Assembly: GCA_032718475.1 (NCBI GenBank)
Contig: JAUCBJ010001627.1
Coordinates: 1-39,150 of the forward strand
DNA from: Nemertoderma westbladi
Lineage: Eukaryota > Xenacoelomorpha > Nemertodermatida > Nemertodermatidae
Direction: 5' to 3'
Length of the DNA stretch: 39,150 nucleotides
Position numbers and translations under genes: made by a program. The notes under the pieces are model-generated. The model did not search any database, was not told the DNA's origin, and worked only from the letters and a program-made list of their open reading frames with translations. Of this stretch, positions 28,790 through 39,150 are shown one piece after another. How positions within the stretch are numbered: the first letter of the stretch is position 1; each line of letters begins with the position of its first letter.

Positions 28790-29300
28790 AACGCTTTATA
28801 TAATACACCCTATATATACCCTTACAAAACTACAGTGCCCTCTATAGCGAATTTCCGGGGTTTTTATATGCTTTTCCCCTATCTTCCTTTTTGTTTTTGT
28901 CTTGGTTTTTCTGTTTCTTGTGATTTCTTACTCTGTAAAAATTCCCCGGCAACCCATTACCTTAACCAATATGTAGACAGCTATCATTATGTTGCATTCT
29001 ACCTAACCATGCGCTTTAAGTAGATACCTCATAATCCTATGTAACCTACCTAATCCAATTATACCATTCAGTATGTAGACACATGACCACTCCTGGGATT
29101 TCCCTATCAACTTCTCCCAACCTTATAACCCAACCTGCAGCCCTATGTCTGTACTTTAGATTGACAGCTTACAACCAACTCGGTGTATTTTCCCTATCAC
29201 AATTACCTTACGCTATACAGTACATACATACACGTTAACCTTTCTGGGATTCACCTATCAGGTATTCCCCTTTAAAACTTATATATATATATATATAGAC
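28790..29300. other. 3' flank of the Penelope-like copy
   Basis: AT-rich, no convincing ORF, with a TA run at about 29280-29298. It is probably the PLE 3' untranslated region. Confidence 0.4.
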
Positions 29301-29329
29301 CCCCACCTTTTCCTGTTAGTTGCCAGTAC

Positions 29330-29369
29330 ATAGTCTGATGCAGACCGGTAGGTCGAAAACGTTTACTAT
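29330..29369 (+). ncRNA. Hammerhead-ribozyme-like motif (type I, minimal)
   Basis: ATAGT (29330-29334) can pair with ACTAT (29365-29369) as stem I. CTGATG (29335-29340) is followed by stem II GACC-GGTA-GGTC (29343-29354), then GAAA (29355-29358) and the palindrome AACGTT (29358-29363) as a very short stem III. This is the order of hammerhead ribozymes, and PLEs are known to carry such minimal forms with palindromic stem III. The core deviates from CTGATGA at its last base (C, then A), so activity may be reduced. Its position after a PLE ORF in the same sense supports the call. Confidence 0.6.
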
Positions 29370-29589
29370 TGTATCTTTATCTAATATAATATAACCAGCT
29401 AAAGACCATCAATACTTTATTTTTTCTATCATCTTTACATTATGCTGCCGCTGGTGAATACCTACCACTTCATCCCTTCGTATCATATAATAACATAATA
29501 CAATATTTTAATCAATATGAATAATTGTTGAATAACTCAATAAATGGGGATACGGCATTGAAAAACCATTTCACCTGTGTAGCAATACA

Positions 29590-29765
29590 CGCGGAACTAA
29601 TGATGTTCTTCATCCTCAATAGCATCTACATCATTCTGAGCGCAGTTCTTGCATAAACATTGTTCCTGTGGAACCTGTTTCCACCGCCCAGTTTCTATAG
29701 CTAGCTCGTTTTCACCTGATACGGAATATAAGAAAGAATCAATAAATTTTATTTGTTCCAGGATT
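29590..29765 (-). pseudogene. Short remnant of an RT-type C terminus (Cys/His module)
   Basis: The minus-strand translation gives ENELAIETGRWKQVPQEQ, then CLCKNCAQNDVDAIEDEEHH. 'E.GRW...P...R.C..C......EDE.H' is a common C-terminal module of non-LTR retrotransposon proteins. Only this piece survives. Confidence 0.5.
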
Positions 29766-29769
29766 CAAG

Positions 29770-31015
29770 GAATTGTGACGTTTGTAGATGCGGATTCATC
29801 CTAAGGTAGGTACATAATTTAGTGCGGTTATTACAGGCTTAAACTTTAATGTGGTCCTTCATTTTGTTGAGTTATGGCTGCATGGACCACATCGCGAGAT
29901 CCATTGAATTCATTAACATGTTTGTAGTGTCTTACATACTTGGTAACCTGGCACATTTCTATCAATCTTTTATAAATATAATCACGAGGTTTATTCATGA
30001 ATTTTTTCCAATGTAATTAAATGTGTTTCGGCAAATAATATTGCACTTGGTAAATTATTTCTGACGGACAACATCGCGCGGAAAAATTTAGTTTATTAGA
30101 CTTGAATTAGAGAATTATTAGTGATTCCATGCAACTATATGTCACACTTGCGCTTTACTTTGTAGTACTGCTGTACACCTACCACTAACATTATTTTTTT
30201 ACTTAACTTGCTTGATGAATTAAATTAAATGAGAATTATTAATATTACATTTATATGACCTAATCTAATATCATATAGATACAACATTTTGTCCACATTT
30301 GAGTCTCTGTAAAGTGCATCATATTGTTGATACACAGCTGCAGATATTTTATGATTCGTTCCCATGTTCGTGTGACACACATTCGTTCTACAGTGTTTAT
30401 GTTAGACTCAACTCAAACAGCAATCATTTTACATTGTCATCTGCATTAAAAAATGCTCTAAAAAAACTCCCATCTGATATTAAAAACAATATTGGGCTTA
30501 GGATTGCTGTACTCTATTCAACAACTGTAACACAATGCCAATAGAAGTGGATTTTTAAGATTGTTAACATATGTTATCCCATTGGTGATGGTAGGAAAAT
30601 TTAAGCAAGGCTGTGATTAGCTGATTATTTGCGAATGTTGGTAGTTTGTTGGGAATTACTGCAGAACCACTGAAGCACTACATACGATGCTGCACTGTAT
30701 CGTCACATTTCCTTTCACAGATAAATCGGTACTGGTTGGTGAAACAATATGTGGGATGTCAGATTGCAATTTCTCCCTCACCAGATCGAAATGGTGATAT
30801 TCCATATCCTCCTTTGGGATATATCGATTGAAAATGGGAAGAGAGAAGCAGCTACTTTAAGCACTGTAGCAGGAATTAGAAATAATGAAAATTAATGATA
30901 GGATTAGTAGTTATTTGGACTAACACTGGAAATTTAACCTGGCAATGGAGAGAATAATTAGTTTTGGTGGAACAAAACTAAACTCAATTACACCATATCC
31001 TGGAATCTAGTGTCG
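29770..31015. other. No recognisable gene
   Basis: AT-rich DNA. The small frames at 30299-30544 and 30646-30831 show no domain I recognise. Confidence 0.45.
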
Positions 31016-31017
31016 TT

Positions 31018-31160
31018 ATTATGGTACATGCCCCCCCAAATTTTTCTACAAATCTTAATGAGATTGCATGAAATTTGAAACAGAGATAGTTTCCCCTCCC
31101 GACCACTGACTGGGTGAGCTAGAATTTTTATTTTCGCTTTCATTCTTTAGCTACAAGCTT
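31018..31160 (+). repeat. Dispersed repeat, inverse of 22315-22455
   Basis: CTACAAATCTTAATGAGATT, then GCATGAAATTTGAAACAGAG and GGGTGAGCTAGAATTTTTAT match the reverse complement of the right arm of the palindromic repeat at 22 kb. Seven C at 31030-31036 replace the poly-G seen there on the other strand. Confidence 0.75.
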
Positions 31161-31740
31161 TTGAAAAAGGTGTCTCCGTCAATATTGCACCAGTTACCAC
31201 AGTCATTCTTCAGCCTTATAGTGTAGTGATTTGTAGATACTAGTGGAAAGCTGGACATGCAAGGAATCCAAATATGTAAAAATATTTGAATTTGGTCGGG
31301 AAATAGCTGAGATATGGGCATTCGAATGTTGCATGTATTTACTTGCCCTGCAGGCCATTTATTCTATTAAATTAATATCTGTAAATTAATTTTCTTCCAT
31401 TTAAAATCATACAATTGCCACATTTGGGTTCTATGGAATTAAACAACAAGAAAATAAAGACATCGTCCAGATTTGAAACCTTCGATGTTAATCGCTGCAT
31501 TGTACACAATATGGACACAATATTGAAAGGCTCTGATAATGTAATTGTTTGAATACTTTCAGTCTCCTAATTAAGGAAATCCTATGAACTCCATGTTTCG
31601 CATTATTATCTCCTCGTTATGTCCTGGTGTCTTATTAAGCGTAGTTAACTGACCAAGGGCTTCATCCAAAATATGTTTCTTGTTGTGCCTGAAAACTCTA
31701 TTCTTCAGTTCAGTTTAGTTCAGATTTTCTTCAAATATTT
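31161..31740. other. No recognisable gene
   Basis: AT-rich, nothing identified. Confidence 0.4.
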
Positions 31741-31759
31741 TTTTAATATTGTTTACGGT

Positions 31760-32130
31760 TGCACCATAAACTTGCGCCAATCACGTTTCTGATTGTTGAT
31801 AACAGGCTTGCGTGTTTGGATGTAATACATTTCAAGCTTTTGCAAGACTGACCGCAATGGGTGTCTAGCAATTACAGTGAAATGTTTAAACAATTCACGC
31901 CAGTCAGTCATCCAACGTTTGTGTATTGGGCTCGCCGCAGTGTGTCATGATGTGGTTGTGCACAGTCTTACCCCGTTCGCTCCCATCATTGGCTGTCCCA
32001 TCCTGTTGCTGTCTAACGCGTTCAAACAAGTGTTGGATGGTGTGTCCAACATATTCCCCCTTACACGAGGGACAAGAGATAGAGTAAACAACATTAGACG
32101 CAAGGATTTTCGGGATAGGGTGTATGATAG
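31760..32130 (-). pseudogene. Second Penelope-like GIY-YIG endonuclease fragment
   Basis: The minus translation has SNVVYSISCPSCKGEYVGHT (the 'VYxIxCxxCxxxYIGxT' GIY-YIG core with V for I), an HLFERVRQQ helix, THCGEPNTQTLDDW, then LQKLEMYYIQTRKPVIN. A tandem GACTGACT near 31905-31912 breaks the frame. It lacks the linker zinc pair seen at 28.4 kb and differs in sequence, so it belongs to another PLE-type lineage. A + strand frame starting at 31877 is mostly its shadow. Confidence 0.7.
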
Positions 32131-32159
32131 AAATGGCAATATCAGTAGTATGCATGATT

Positions 32160-33552
32160 CAGGTAGAGAAGTGGGTGATGACAATAGCGATAGTATGGAA
32201 GATAGTGATGATTCTGATGGTATGGAAGTGGAAGATAGTAAGGTTCAGGATGTTCACAAAGATAAATGGAAATTACAGTAGATCCATTTACAGAATGCCC
32301 AGGAATGAATCCAGCTATCAATACAAAAGACTTTACGGAAATAGATTATCTTGAACTGTTTTTAACAGATGAACTGTTTAGTTCACTTACAAACTGGACC
32401 AACAAGCATGCAATCAAGTTTTACAAAGAATGTGCTAAGAAGGATACCAGAAATGAGGAAATTTGTTTTTGGTCTAACTCTACTTATGGGGATTATTCAT
32501 CAGCCAGATGTCATGTCTTACTGGGCAACAGATGGGATGATGGAAACACCGTATTTTCTCAACCCAAATAGTATAAGTCGAAATAGATATACTTTGATTC
32601 TGAAATTTCTGCGGTTTGCCAATTAGGATAATATAATACCTGAGCAAAGAGATAATACTAGAGTCAACTACTTTTTGTCACTAGTAAATGACACATGTAA
32701 GAAGGTATATTATAAGGTATGATATAAACTTATCTGTAGATAAATCATTATTACTACATAAGGGTTGGTTCACATTCAAGATGTTTATTAGAATGAAGCG
32801 AGCACGATTTTGATTAAAATATTTGTTCTATGTGACTCATCAGGATACATGATAACAAGTATGATTTATTATGGTTCAGGTTCAAAAATTCCTTTTGTAC
32901 TAAGTACCACTAAACTATCTCACAGAGAAAATGTTGTTGCTTTATTATTGGAGCAGGGTGGGTTATTGGAGAAAGATTATGTTGTCCATGTTGACAATTG
33001 GTATCGCACTTTATTTTTTTATTTTATTGGTGAAGAAATTGAATATAAGAAACCGCGTTCAATTGAACTCTACAATAAATACATGGGAGAGGTAGATGTG
33101 CAAGATCAACGGCTGAAGTATTATAACCCATGCAGAAAAAACCATTTATGGTTTAAAAAGATCGGCATAAATGCAATTGCGCATTTGATTATCAATGCTT
33201 ACATACTTTATAAAAAGCTCAATAATACTAAGAAGAGATGCCGATATTTCGACTTTCTAAAGAAGTCTATTCAATCGTTGGCAAATATCAAGCCTTAGAA
33301 TGCATTGCAGCGTATACGTATCTCTGGCAATATGTATTCACCGGCAGCTTGCCCACAACATCAACATCAAATAAACATCACTCAGTTGACATTTTACCTC
33401 CAATGGAAAAGATTCGGAAACCTCGGAATAGATGTAGAGTTTGCTATAGAAATTGGAAACGTATACTTACTAGATATTTTTGCCCCCAATGTGAAAGTAA
33501 ACTGGCACTCTGCCTTGGATGTGCTAATTGGATGAATAAAATATATAAATAA
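32160..33552 (+). pseudogene. piggyBac transposase, broken
   Basis: An acidic N-terminal stretch (SMEDSDDSDGMEVED) is followed in a new frame by FTECPGMNPAIN and DYLELFLTDELFSSL, the start of DDE_Tnp_1_7. The catalytic Asp positions are recognisable in SVDKSLLLHKG (gat 32739-32741), VHVDNWYRT (gac 32993-32995) and GEVDVQDQRLKYYN (gat 33095-33097). The C terminus (RCRVCYRNWKR ... YFCPQCESKLALCLGC) is the Cys-rich zinc-binding domain. The enzyme cuts and pastes at TTAA. At least four frame changes or stops disrupt it, and I find no flanking TTAA with terminal repeats. Confidence 0.9.
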
Positions 33553-34018
33553 AATTGGATGAAATGACCTAGAATGTGCTAAACCATGGTAAACTTAGAT
33601 CACGATACCTGAAGCGACCAAGAAACGACCTGACACGAGCTGAAACGACAATAAAAACTACATAATGTAAACTGTGCTAAAACCATGAACTTAGGCCTAC
33701 TGTAGATACTTGGTGAACTGGCTATTTTCATATGCCACAGACAGCCACATGTCCCTAAAAGGTGCCACGTATCACCACTAGGTGCCACTAAAAGGTGCCA
33801 CGTCCCAAAATATCAATTCACAGCGCCTTTCTATCATCTATCTACTTGAAATCTACTATTAATATACTAGGTATAAGTGTATAATTGTTATGATTATAAT
33901 GTTCTGATGTAATTATAACTGATACAAGCAAATAATAAATGTTCTTTACATTTTACTGATAGAGGTCAAATCAAATCCCCCAAGTTATCCCCCCTCCTCA
34001 ATTTTCAATTTTGCTCAA

Positions 34019-34282
34019 AGTCCCAGACTAGTTAACCAGTCAACTTAGTTGTTCACGTGCTGCTCGAACCTCGAAGTCCCAGACTAGTTAACCAGTCAGC
34101 TTAGTTGTCAAGTGCTGCTCGAAGCCCCAGAATAGTTAACCAGTCAGCTTAGTTGTTCACGTGCTGCTCGAAGTCCCAGACTAGTTAACCAGTCAGCTTA
34201 GTTGTTCACGTGCTGCTCGAAGCCCCAGAATAGTTAACGAGTCAGCTTAGTTTTTTACATGCTGCTCGAAGCCCCAGAATAG
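34019..34282. repeat. Tandem repeat, about 5.2 copies of 48-56 bp
   Basis: Units begin YCCCAGAMTAGTTAACCAGT at 34021, 34077, 34125, 34174, 34223 and a partial one at 34272. The later units have a 49-bp period. Each contains GACTAGTTAACCAGTC, itself nearly palindromic, and GTGCTGCTCGAA. Confidence 0.9.
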
Positions 34283-34420
34283 ATAAAACAACAACAATAA
34301 CGGATGAGTGAATTAAACCGATAAGAAATAATTTACTCTGATTCAATGAATTACATTATTAGTCTTACTCTATTCATGTATTCAATGTTAAAACAGATTT
34401 GAATTTACCGCCAAAATATA

Positions 34421-34443
34421 GGTGGCAGATCTGATCTGCCACC
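34421..34443. repeat. Perfect 11-bp palindrome with one-base centre
   Basis: GGTGGCAGATC-T-GATCTGCCACC. GGTGGCA also matches the inner side of the flanking inverted repeats. Confidence 0.85.
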
Positions 34444-35052
34444 CTTTCCAATACAAATTACGGCTCTCTTACAGTTTGCCGTGCCACCTATTGCTATAAT
34501 GGCACGGTAAAGTGTAATAGGACTGAGGAGCTCTCTTACAGTTTGCCGAGCCAACTATATATTTAATTTAATTCAAAATAAATATAATTGTTATAATTAT
34601 ATAATATATATTTACGCAAGTGATACCGTAATTTACTCTACGTACAATTACATTTTGTTACGTTTTGTGTAGCTAATGTTTTTATTGTTTGTTACTAAAC
34701 CGGGTACACTTCCTTCTAGTTTCCCTAATTATGATATGATAGATTAAAAACCCTAATTATGATATGATAGATTAAAAACTATCATTTTATTATATCAAAA
34801 AATTTCAAAATGGCAAGCTAGCTAGTTTTTGTTTCTTTTTTTAATGTTCTAGAACATTTTATCTATACATTTAATATAAAAATTTTGATCTAGAACAAAT
34901 ATTTTTTGTTCTAGAACAAATATGTTAAGATCATTTTATTATATCAAAATATGGCTATAATGGCACAGTAAAGTGTAAGAGTCCCCAAATTACATGTCTT
35001 TCAATCATTTGAATTTACTGCGCTATGGAGCAGGGTGGCACCTTTTAGGGAC

Positions 35053-35715
35053 TTGTCACACAGCCTTACAGGTAGGACAGCCAGTTGCCAATGAGATGGG
35101 GTAAATATTTTCGATCTACACGTAGCTATGCGTAGTTTGATGTATGGCACTGCCGCCTCTCCCTGAAGTTTAGATATCATCAGCAGTCTGACATGCTGTC
35201 AGAACTCAGAAGTATGCTATTCTGCTATTTAACCGGACCCGGCTCTGGATTCAGATTCAGCCTGTTAGTGGTTAGTGGGTAATTCAATTCGAGAGCTGCC
35301 TGACTGCTGCAGACTGTTGGACTTATGCTGGCAGGCTGGATTGATTGATATTCCAGTATTCAGACTGTCAGACAGGCAGTTGTAGTTCTGTAGTTACCTT
35401 ACAGCCTTACCTAGTAGGCCTACTGCCAAACTGCCATGCCGTACTAACTGACTGACTTACTAAAAGCTATAAAGTGCCAATGACAGGATGATGACCAGTC
35501 ATACATTCTGCCAGTACAGTGAAAACATTAAAGACAGTCTTAACAGATCTGCCACAGCCAAGAGGAAAACAGTAATTAATCATCCAATCGTAGCTCCCTT
35601 AGAATGCATTTCCAGTAATGGCTCCGCCCTCCTGTCAACCTTCATCTATATTCAACTTTATTACAGTCTAATCTTGTAATCTATGATATACATTATATAT
35701 ATATATATATCTTAA
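35053..35715. other. No recognisable gene
   Basis: Contains many CAGACTG/CTGCC words (35170-35420) and a TA run (35693-35710). No gene is recognised. Confidence 0.45.
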
Positions 35716-35721
35716 AACGGT

Positions 35722-35892
35722 CAATATGGCCACATTTAACAAAGTGAATATATTGCCCTTTATATTAATTTTAAGACTTGAAACGTTTTCAGAACCTCTG
35801 TGTCCTTGAAATATGGCACTACAAATGATAAGGTGTATTTTTAATCATAGAAACTTTCCAAAATTGATTGTCAAGTAAAAGTGGCCATATTG
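35722..35892. repeat. Short inverted-repeat element
   Basis: CAATATGGCCAC (35722-35733) and GTGGCCATATTG (35881-35892) are perfect inverted repeats enclosing about 150 bp of non-coding DNA. Confidence 0.6.
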
Positions 35893-37018
35893 CGTTTAGT
35901 TGCTATTTGCTTTTAGTTTCAAAAGATACACACTAGGGCCACGTGTCCATTATGTGCAATATATATATATAAAATAATGACAGTGAATAAGTGTAAATTG
36001 GAGCACCCCCTGACGGCATGTTAAGGTATTGCAAAAGGGCAATTGTTGTTTCTTTATGATTTAATGGTGAGAGTACTTACAACGAAATTTTTATGGAACG
36101 GCTGTAATTATTATACTAATGTGGTTTATGACTATTCAGGAGATGATTTAATGAACAAAAAGCTAATTTAATAGTTAAAATAATATTTTAAAAATTATAA
36201 TAAAACGAGATTTACTATTTAGTAAGCCCTAAACAGTTTTAATTAAAAATACTCGTATTGTTTAAAAAAAACTGTAGTGGCTGAAATATTGGCAACTCAA
36301 TTTTCACTCGTCATTTTTAATTTGATAGTAGATCAGTCTCAACCTCTTATCGTTGATAATCTAAACAAGAGGACGATTCATTCCCATACAATTAGGACAT
36401 GCCATTAAATTGATGAAATACTGCTCCATTCATAGGGGGTGTAGGTCCTACTGTACATCCTACTGTACATCCATTGCTTCTACATTGCATCGTTGGGTCG
36501 TGCGTCAATATTTCCTCTAGGTGGTTTATTATTTTGGTTCTTATAATGAACCTATCTCTGTATCATATGTTTCTTTACTAAGAAATATACAATCACTTAA
36601 ATTGAAAGATAAATGTTAGTCACGTAATGAGAGTATCTCCTGGCGTTAGTTATTGAATTCGAATCTGCTAATTTAATATTGCTACTGCTAAATTAATATC
36701 AAAATGTATTTTACTCATCATTTCAATAAATACATACTTACATAATTTTAATATCTTTTGTGATTACACACGTTTATATTACTTTGATTTTATTTGGACC
36801 ATTTGAGGTCTGGAATATTGAAGAATTGAAAATCTCGCCTCATTGTTAAATAAACAATTAATGGAAAGGAGCAGGTCACAATGGCTCGTTATTCTAACAA
36901 TACAAAAATTTAATTTAATAGAACAGGTAACAACAGTTCAGCTGTTATTTACCCAGGATTTTCCCCTGGAGGAGAGGAATTAATTTTGATTGCATCGAAA
37001 GTCCCCCTAGCTAGCTGT
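35893..37018. other. AT-rich DNA with a decayed copy of the terminal repeat
   Basis: No gene. About 36615-36672 (GTCACGTAATGAGAGTATCT, then TAGTTATTGAATTCG) resembles 37528-37580 of the terminal repeat. Confidence 0.5.
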
Positions 37019-37828
37019 CATGGTTAGAAACTCTGTGACAAGGTTTCATTTCCTTAGACTTAATTAAATATTACAAACCTATATAAAGTGTCCATATAGG
37101 GTAATTTATTTATCAACACTAAATGGCCAGTGTTAAACAGTAGTTCCGGGCATACTGAGAAATCAAATTTACATTGATCTGGCCATAATGGCGAATTTCC
37201 ACATGATATTGACTACGGATTTATGGCCACAGTGGCCATGGCAGAGAAGATATCACATTAAAAGATGCAAGCCCACAACTAAAGTGATTTCTTACATTTA
37301 TTTAATCTGTATGGGTACAGGCAGCTAGCTATAATAATAGTTCTCATCGGAAATTTGTATTTTTTTTAGATAATACAATGTAGAGATGTTATATACTAGT
37401 CTTGTTTGGATTTACAGTAATTTTGAGAGTTAAATGAATTCAAAGTTACATTTGAAGAATAATTTAGAAGTTAATGAGATCATCATGCTAACAATTTTAT
37501 TGTGAGTACCCGAAGCTACAGTATGTTAGTCGCGTAATGAGAGTAGGCCTATCTCCTGACTTTTAGTTATTGAATTGGGGATCTGCTTGTTTGGGGTATG
37601 ATTACAATAATGAAAAAAAATACTGTTGGTAAAGTAACGGCAATTATTGTTTATGGTTAGAAACGCTGTTACAAAGTTTCAATTCCTTAGACTAAATTAC
37701 ATATCCCAAATCTATATAAAGTGTCCATATATAGGGTAAATTTAACTCAACACTACTTAATGAACAGTGTTTTGTAGTTCCAGGCATACCGAGATATCAA
37801 AATTTATTTGATATGGCCGTATAGTGGC
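37019..37828. repeat. Terminal complex repeat, first copy
   Basis: The stretch from about 37069 to 37827 recurs at 38391-39150 in direct orientation (offset 1322-1323). It contains its own subrepeat: 37019-37180 and 37650-37820 share GGTTAGAAAC, TATATAAAGTGTCCATATA and AACACTA..CAGTGTT words. It is non-coding and rich in GGCCA/TGGCC palindromes (TGGCCACAGTGGCCA). Confidence 0.85.
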
Positions 37829-38064
37829 GACCGACCGACCGACCGACCGACCGACCGACCGACCGACCGACCGACCGACCGACCGACCGACCGACCGACC
37901 GACCGACCGACCGACCGACCGACCGACCGACCGACCGACCGACCGACCGACCGACCGACCGACCGACCGACCGACCGACCGACCGACCGACCGACCGACC
38001 GACCGACCGACCGACCGACCGACCGACCGACCGACCGACCGACCGACCGACCGACCGACCGACC
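37829..38064 (+). repeat. (GACC)59 microsatellite
   Basis: 236 bp of uninterrupted GACC, exactly 59 units, with no visible mismatch. Frames through it (Asp-Arg-Pro-Thr repeats) are artefacts. Confidence 0.98.
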
Positions 38065-38100
38065 TTAAATACAGATTTAAATACAGACCTTAAATACAGA

Positions 38101-38356
38101 CAGATTAAATATACAGTATGTAAGAAATCACTTTAGTTGTGGGCTTTCATCTTTTATGGTGATATCTTCTGTGCCATTTCTCTGTATGGCCTCTGTGGCC
38201 ATAAATGCGTAGTCAATATCATGTGGAAATTCGCCATTATGGCCAGATCAATGTAAATTTGATTTCTCAGTATGCCCGGAACTACTGTACACTTGCCATT
38301 TAGTGTTGATTAATAAATTACCCTACAGTATATGGACACTTTATGTAGGTTTGTTA
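38101..38356 (-). repeat. Inverted copy of 37071-37310
   Basis: Reverse complement of the left part of the terminal repeat, for example GTAAGAAATCACTTTAGTTG and CCATTATGGCCAGATCAATG. It makes a long palindrome whose interior holds the GACC array. Confidence 0.85.
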
Positions 38357-38390
38357 TATATACTGTAATTTAGTATATTTTAGTATAATT

Positions 38391-39150
38391 TATTACAAAC
38401 CTATATAAAGTGTCCATATAGGGTAATTTATTTATCAACACTAAATGGCCAGTGTTATACAGTAGTTCCGGGCATACTGAGAAATCAAATTTACATTGAT
38501 CTGGCCATAATGGCGAATTTCCACATGATATTGACTACGGATTTATGGCCACAGTGGCCATGGCAGAGAAGATATCACATTAAAAGATGCAAGCCCACAA
38601 CTAAAGTGATTTCTTACATTTATTTAATCTGTATGGGTACAGGCAGCTAGCTATAATAATAGTTCTCATCGGAAATTTGTATTTTTTTTTAGATAATACA
38701 ATGTAGAGATGTTATATACTAGTCTTGTTTGGATTTAGAGTAATTTTGAGAGTTAAATAAATTCAAAGTTACATTTGAAGAATAATTTAGAAGTTAATGA
38801 GATCATCATGCTAACACTTTTATTGTGAGTACCCGAAGCTACAGTATGTTAGTCACGTAATGAGAGTAGGCCTATCTCCTGACTTTTAGTTATTGAATTG
38901 GGGATCTGCTTGTTTGGGGTATGATTACAATAATGAAAAAAAATACTGTTGGTAAAGTAACGGCAATTATTGTTTATGGTTAGAAATGCTGTTACAAAGT
39001 TTCAATTCCTTAGACTAAATTACATATCCCAAATCTATATAAAGTGTCCATATATAGGGTAAATTTAACTCAACACTACTTAATGAACAGTGTTTTGTAG
39101 TTCCAGGCATACCGAGATATCAAAATTTATTTGATATGGCCGTATAGTGG
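38391..39150. repeat. Terminal complex repeat, second copy, to window end
   Basis: Direct copy of about 37069-37827 with very few differences. It ends at TATAGTGG, exactly where the first copy enters its GACC array. Confidence 0.88.

Larger units (their letters stand above)
33751..35052. mobile_element. 1.3-kb inverted-repeat (foldback-like) element
   Basis: GTCCCTAAAAGGTGCCAC (33751-33768) is repeated perfectly in inverted form at 35035-35052. AGGTGCCAC also recurs just inside the left end. The interior holds the 49-bp tandem array, a perfect palindrome, a 28-bp tandem duplication (from about 34723 and 34750) and several GTTCTAGAAC palindromes (34845-34920). No ORF is present. Confidence 0.6.

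Noticed and set aside
31877-32120. N-terminal part of a + strand ORF before piggyBac
   Set aside because: It is the shadow of the minus-strand GIY-YIG fragment; only the acidic tail after about 32130 may belong to piggyBac.
34019-34282. CRISPR array
   Set aside because: The units are contiguous tandem copies without unique spacers, in eukaryotic DNA.
37808-38093. Long frames of Asp-Arg-Pro-Thr repeats
   Set aside because: They are simple translation of the GACC microsatellite in two frames.

Overview
The window is animal genomic DNA, most likely from a non-vertebrate, and consists almost entirely of transposable elements in different stages of decay. The evidence is BEL/Pao LTR retrotransposons, Penelope-like elements (PLEs), non-LTR retrotransposons, a piggyBac, a Harbinger-type MITE and transposase remnant, long foldback repeats and simple repeats, with no recognisable host gene and no operon-like layout. 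I cannot name the species.

Left half (1-19.9 kb): two nested BEL/Pao-like elements. The OUTER one lies on the + strand and is cut off by the window start. It has a decayed Gag capsid, a zinc knuckle and part of a DUF1758/A17 protease. Where RT, RNase H and integrase should be there are G-rich tandem repeats, followed by an exonuclease-like ORF and a hairpin-rich 3' end. The INNER one (3121-18418, minus strand) is nearly full length. It has two about 1.5-kb LTRs of TG...CA form, a 5-bp target duplication GAGAG and about 0.5% LTR divergence, so it inserted recently. In element order (right to left) it carries a small leader ORF, Gag, an unexplained AT-rich spacer, zinc knuckle/protease, RT-RNase H, integrase, a repeat-bearing spacer, and an 866-aa third ORF in the position where some BEL/Pao elements carry env.

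The main result is that this third ORF does not look like an envelope protein. It reads as a DEDDy-type 3'-5' exonuclease-like domain (DxE, K-I-G-x-D-I-K-x-D, Y-x3-E) followed by two CCHC zinc knuckles and a basic tail. The outer element has a diverged version of the same domain in the same position, and the inner element inserted into it. Two different BEL/Pao elements therefore seem to share an accessory exonuclease-like gene. The inner element also has LTR repeats that fold around UUCG tetraloops, and a roughly 25-nt motif that recurs in the LTR, gag, pol and ORF3 in different reading frames.

Right half (19.9-39.15 kb): a foldback element; a second palindromic repeat; a 299-bp Harbinger-type MITE with TTA duplications; two LINE reverse transcriptases meeting tail to tail; a Harbinger transposase fragment; two unrelated PLE GIY-YIG fragments, one followed by a hammerhead-ribozyme-like motif; a broken piggyBac transposase; a 1.3-kb inverted-repeat element with 49-bp tandem repeats; and a terminal complex repeat whose palindrome encloses 59 perfect GACC units. 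The window ends where the next copy's GACC array would start.
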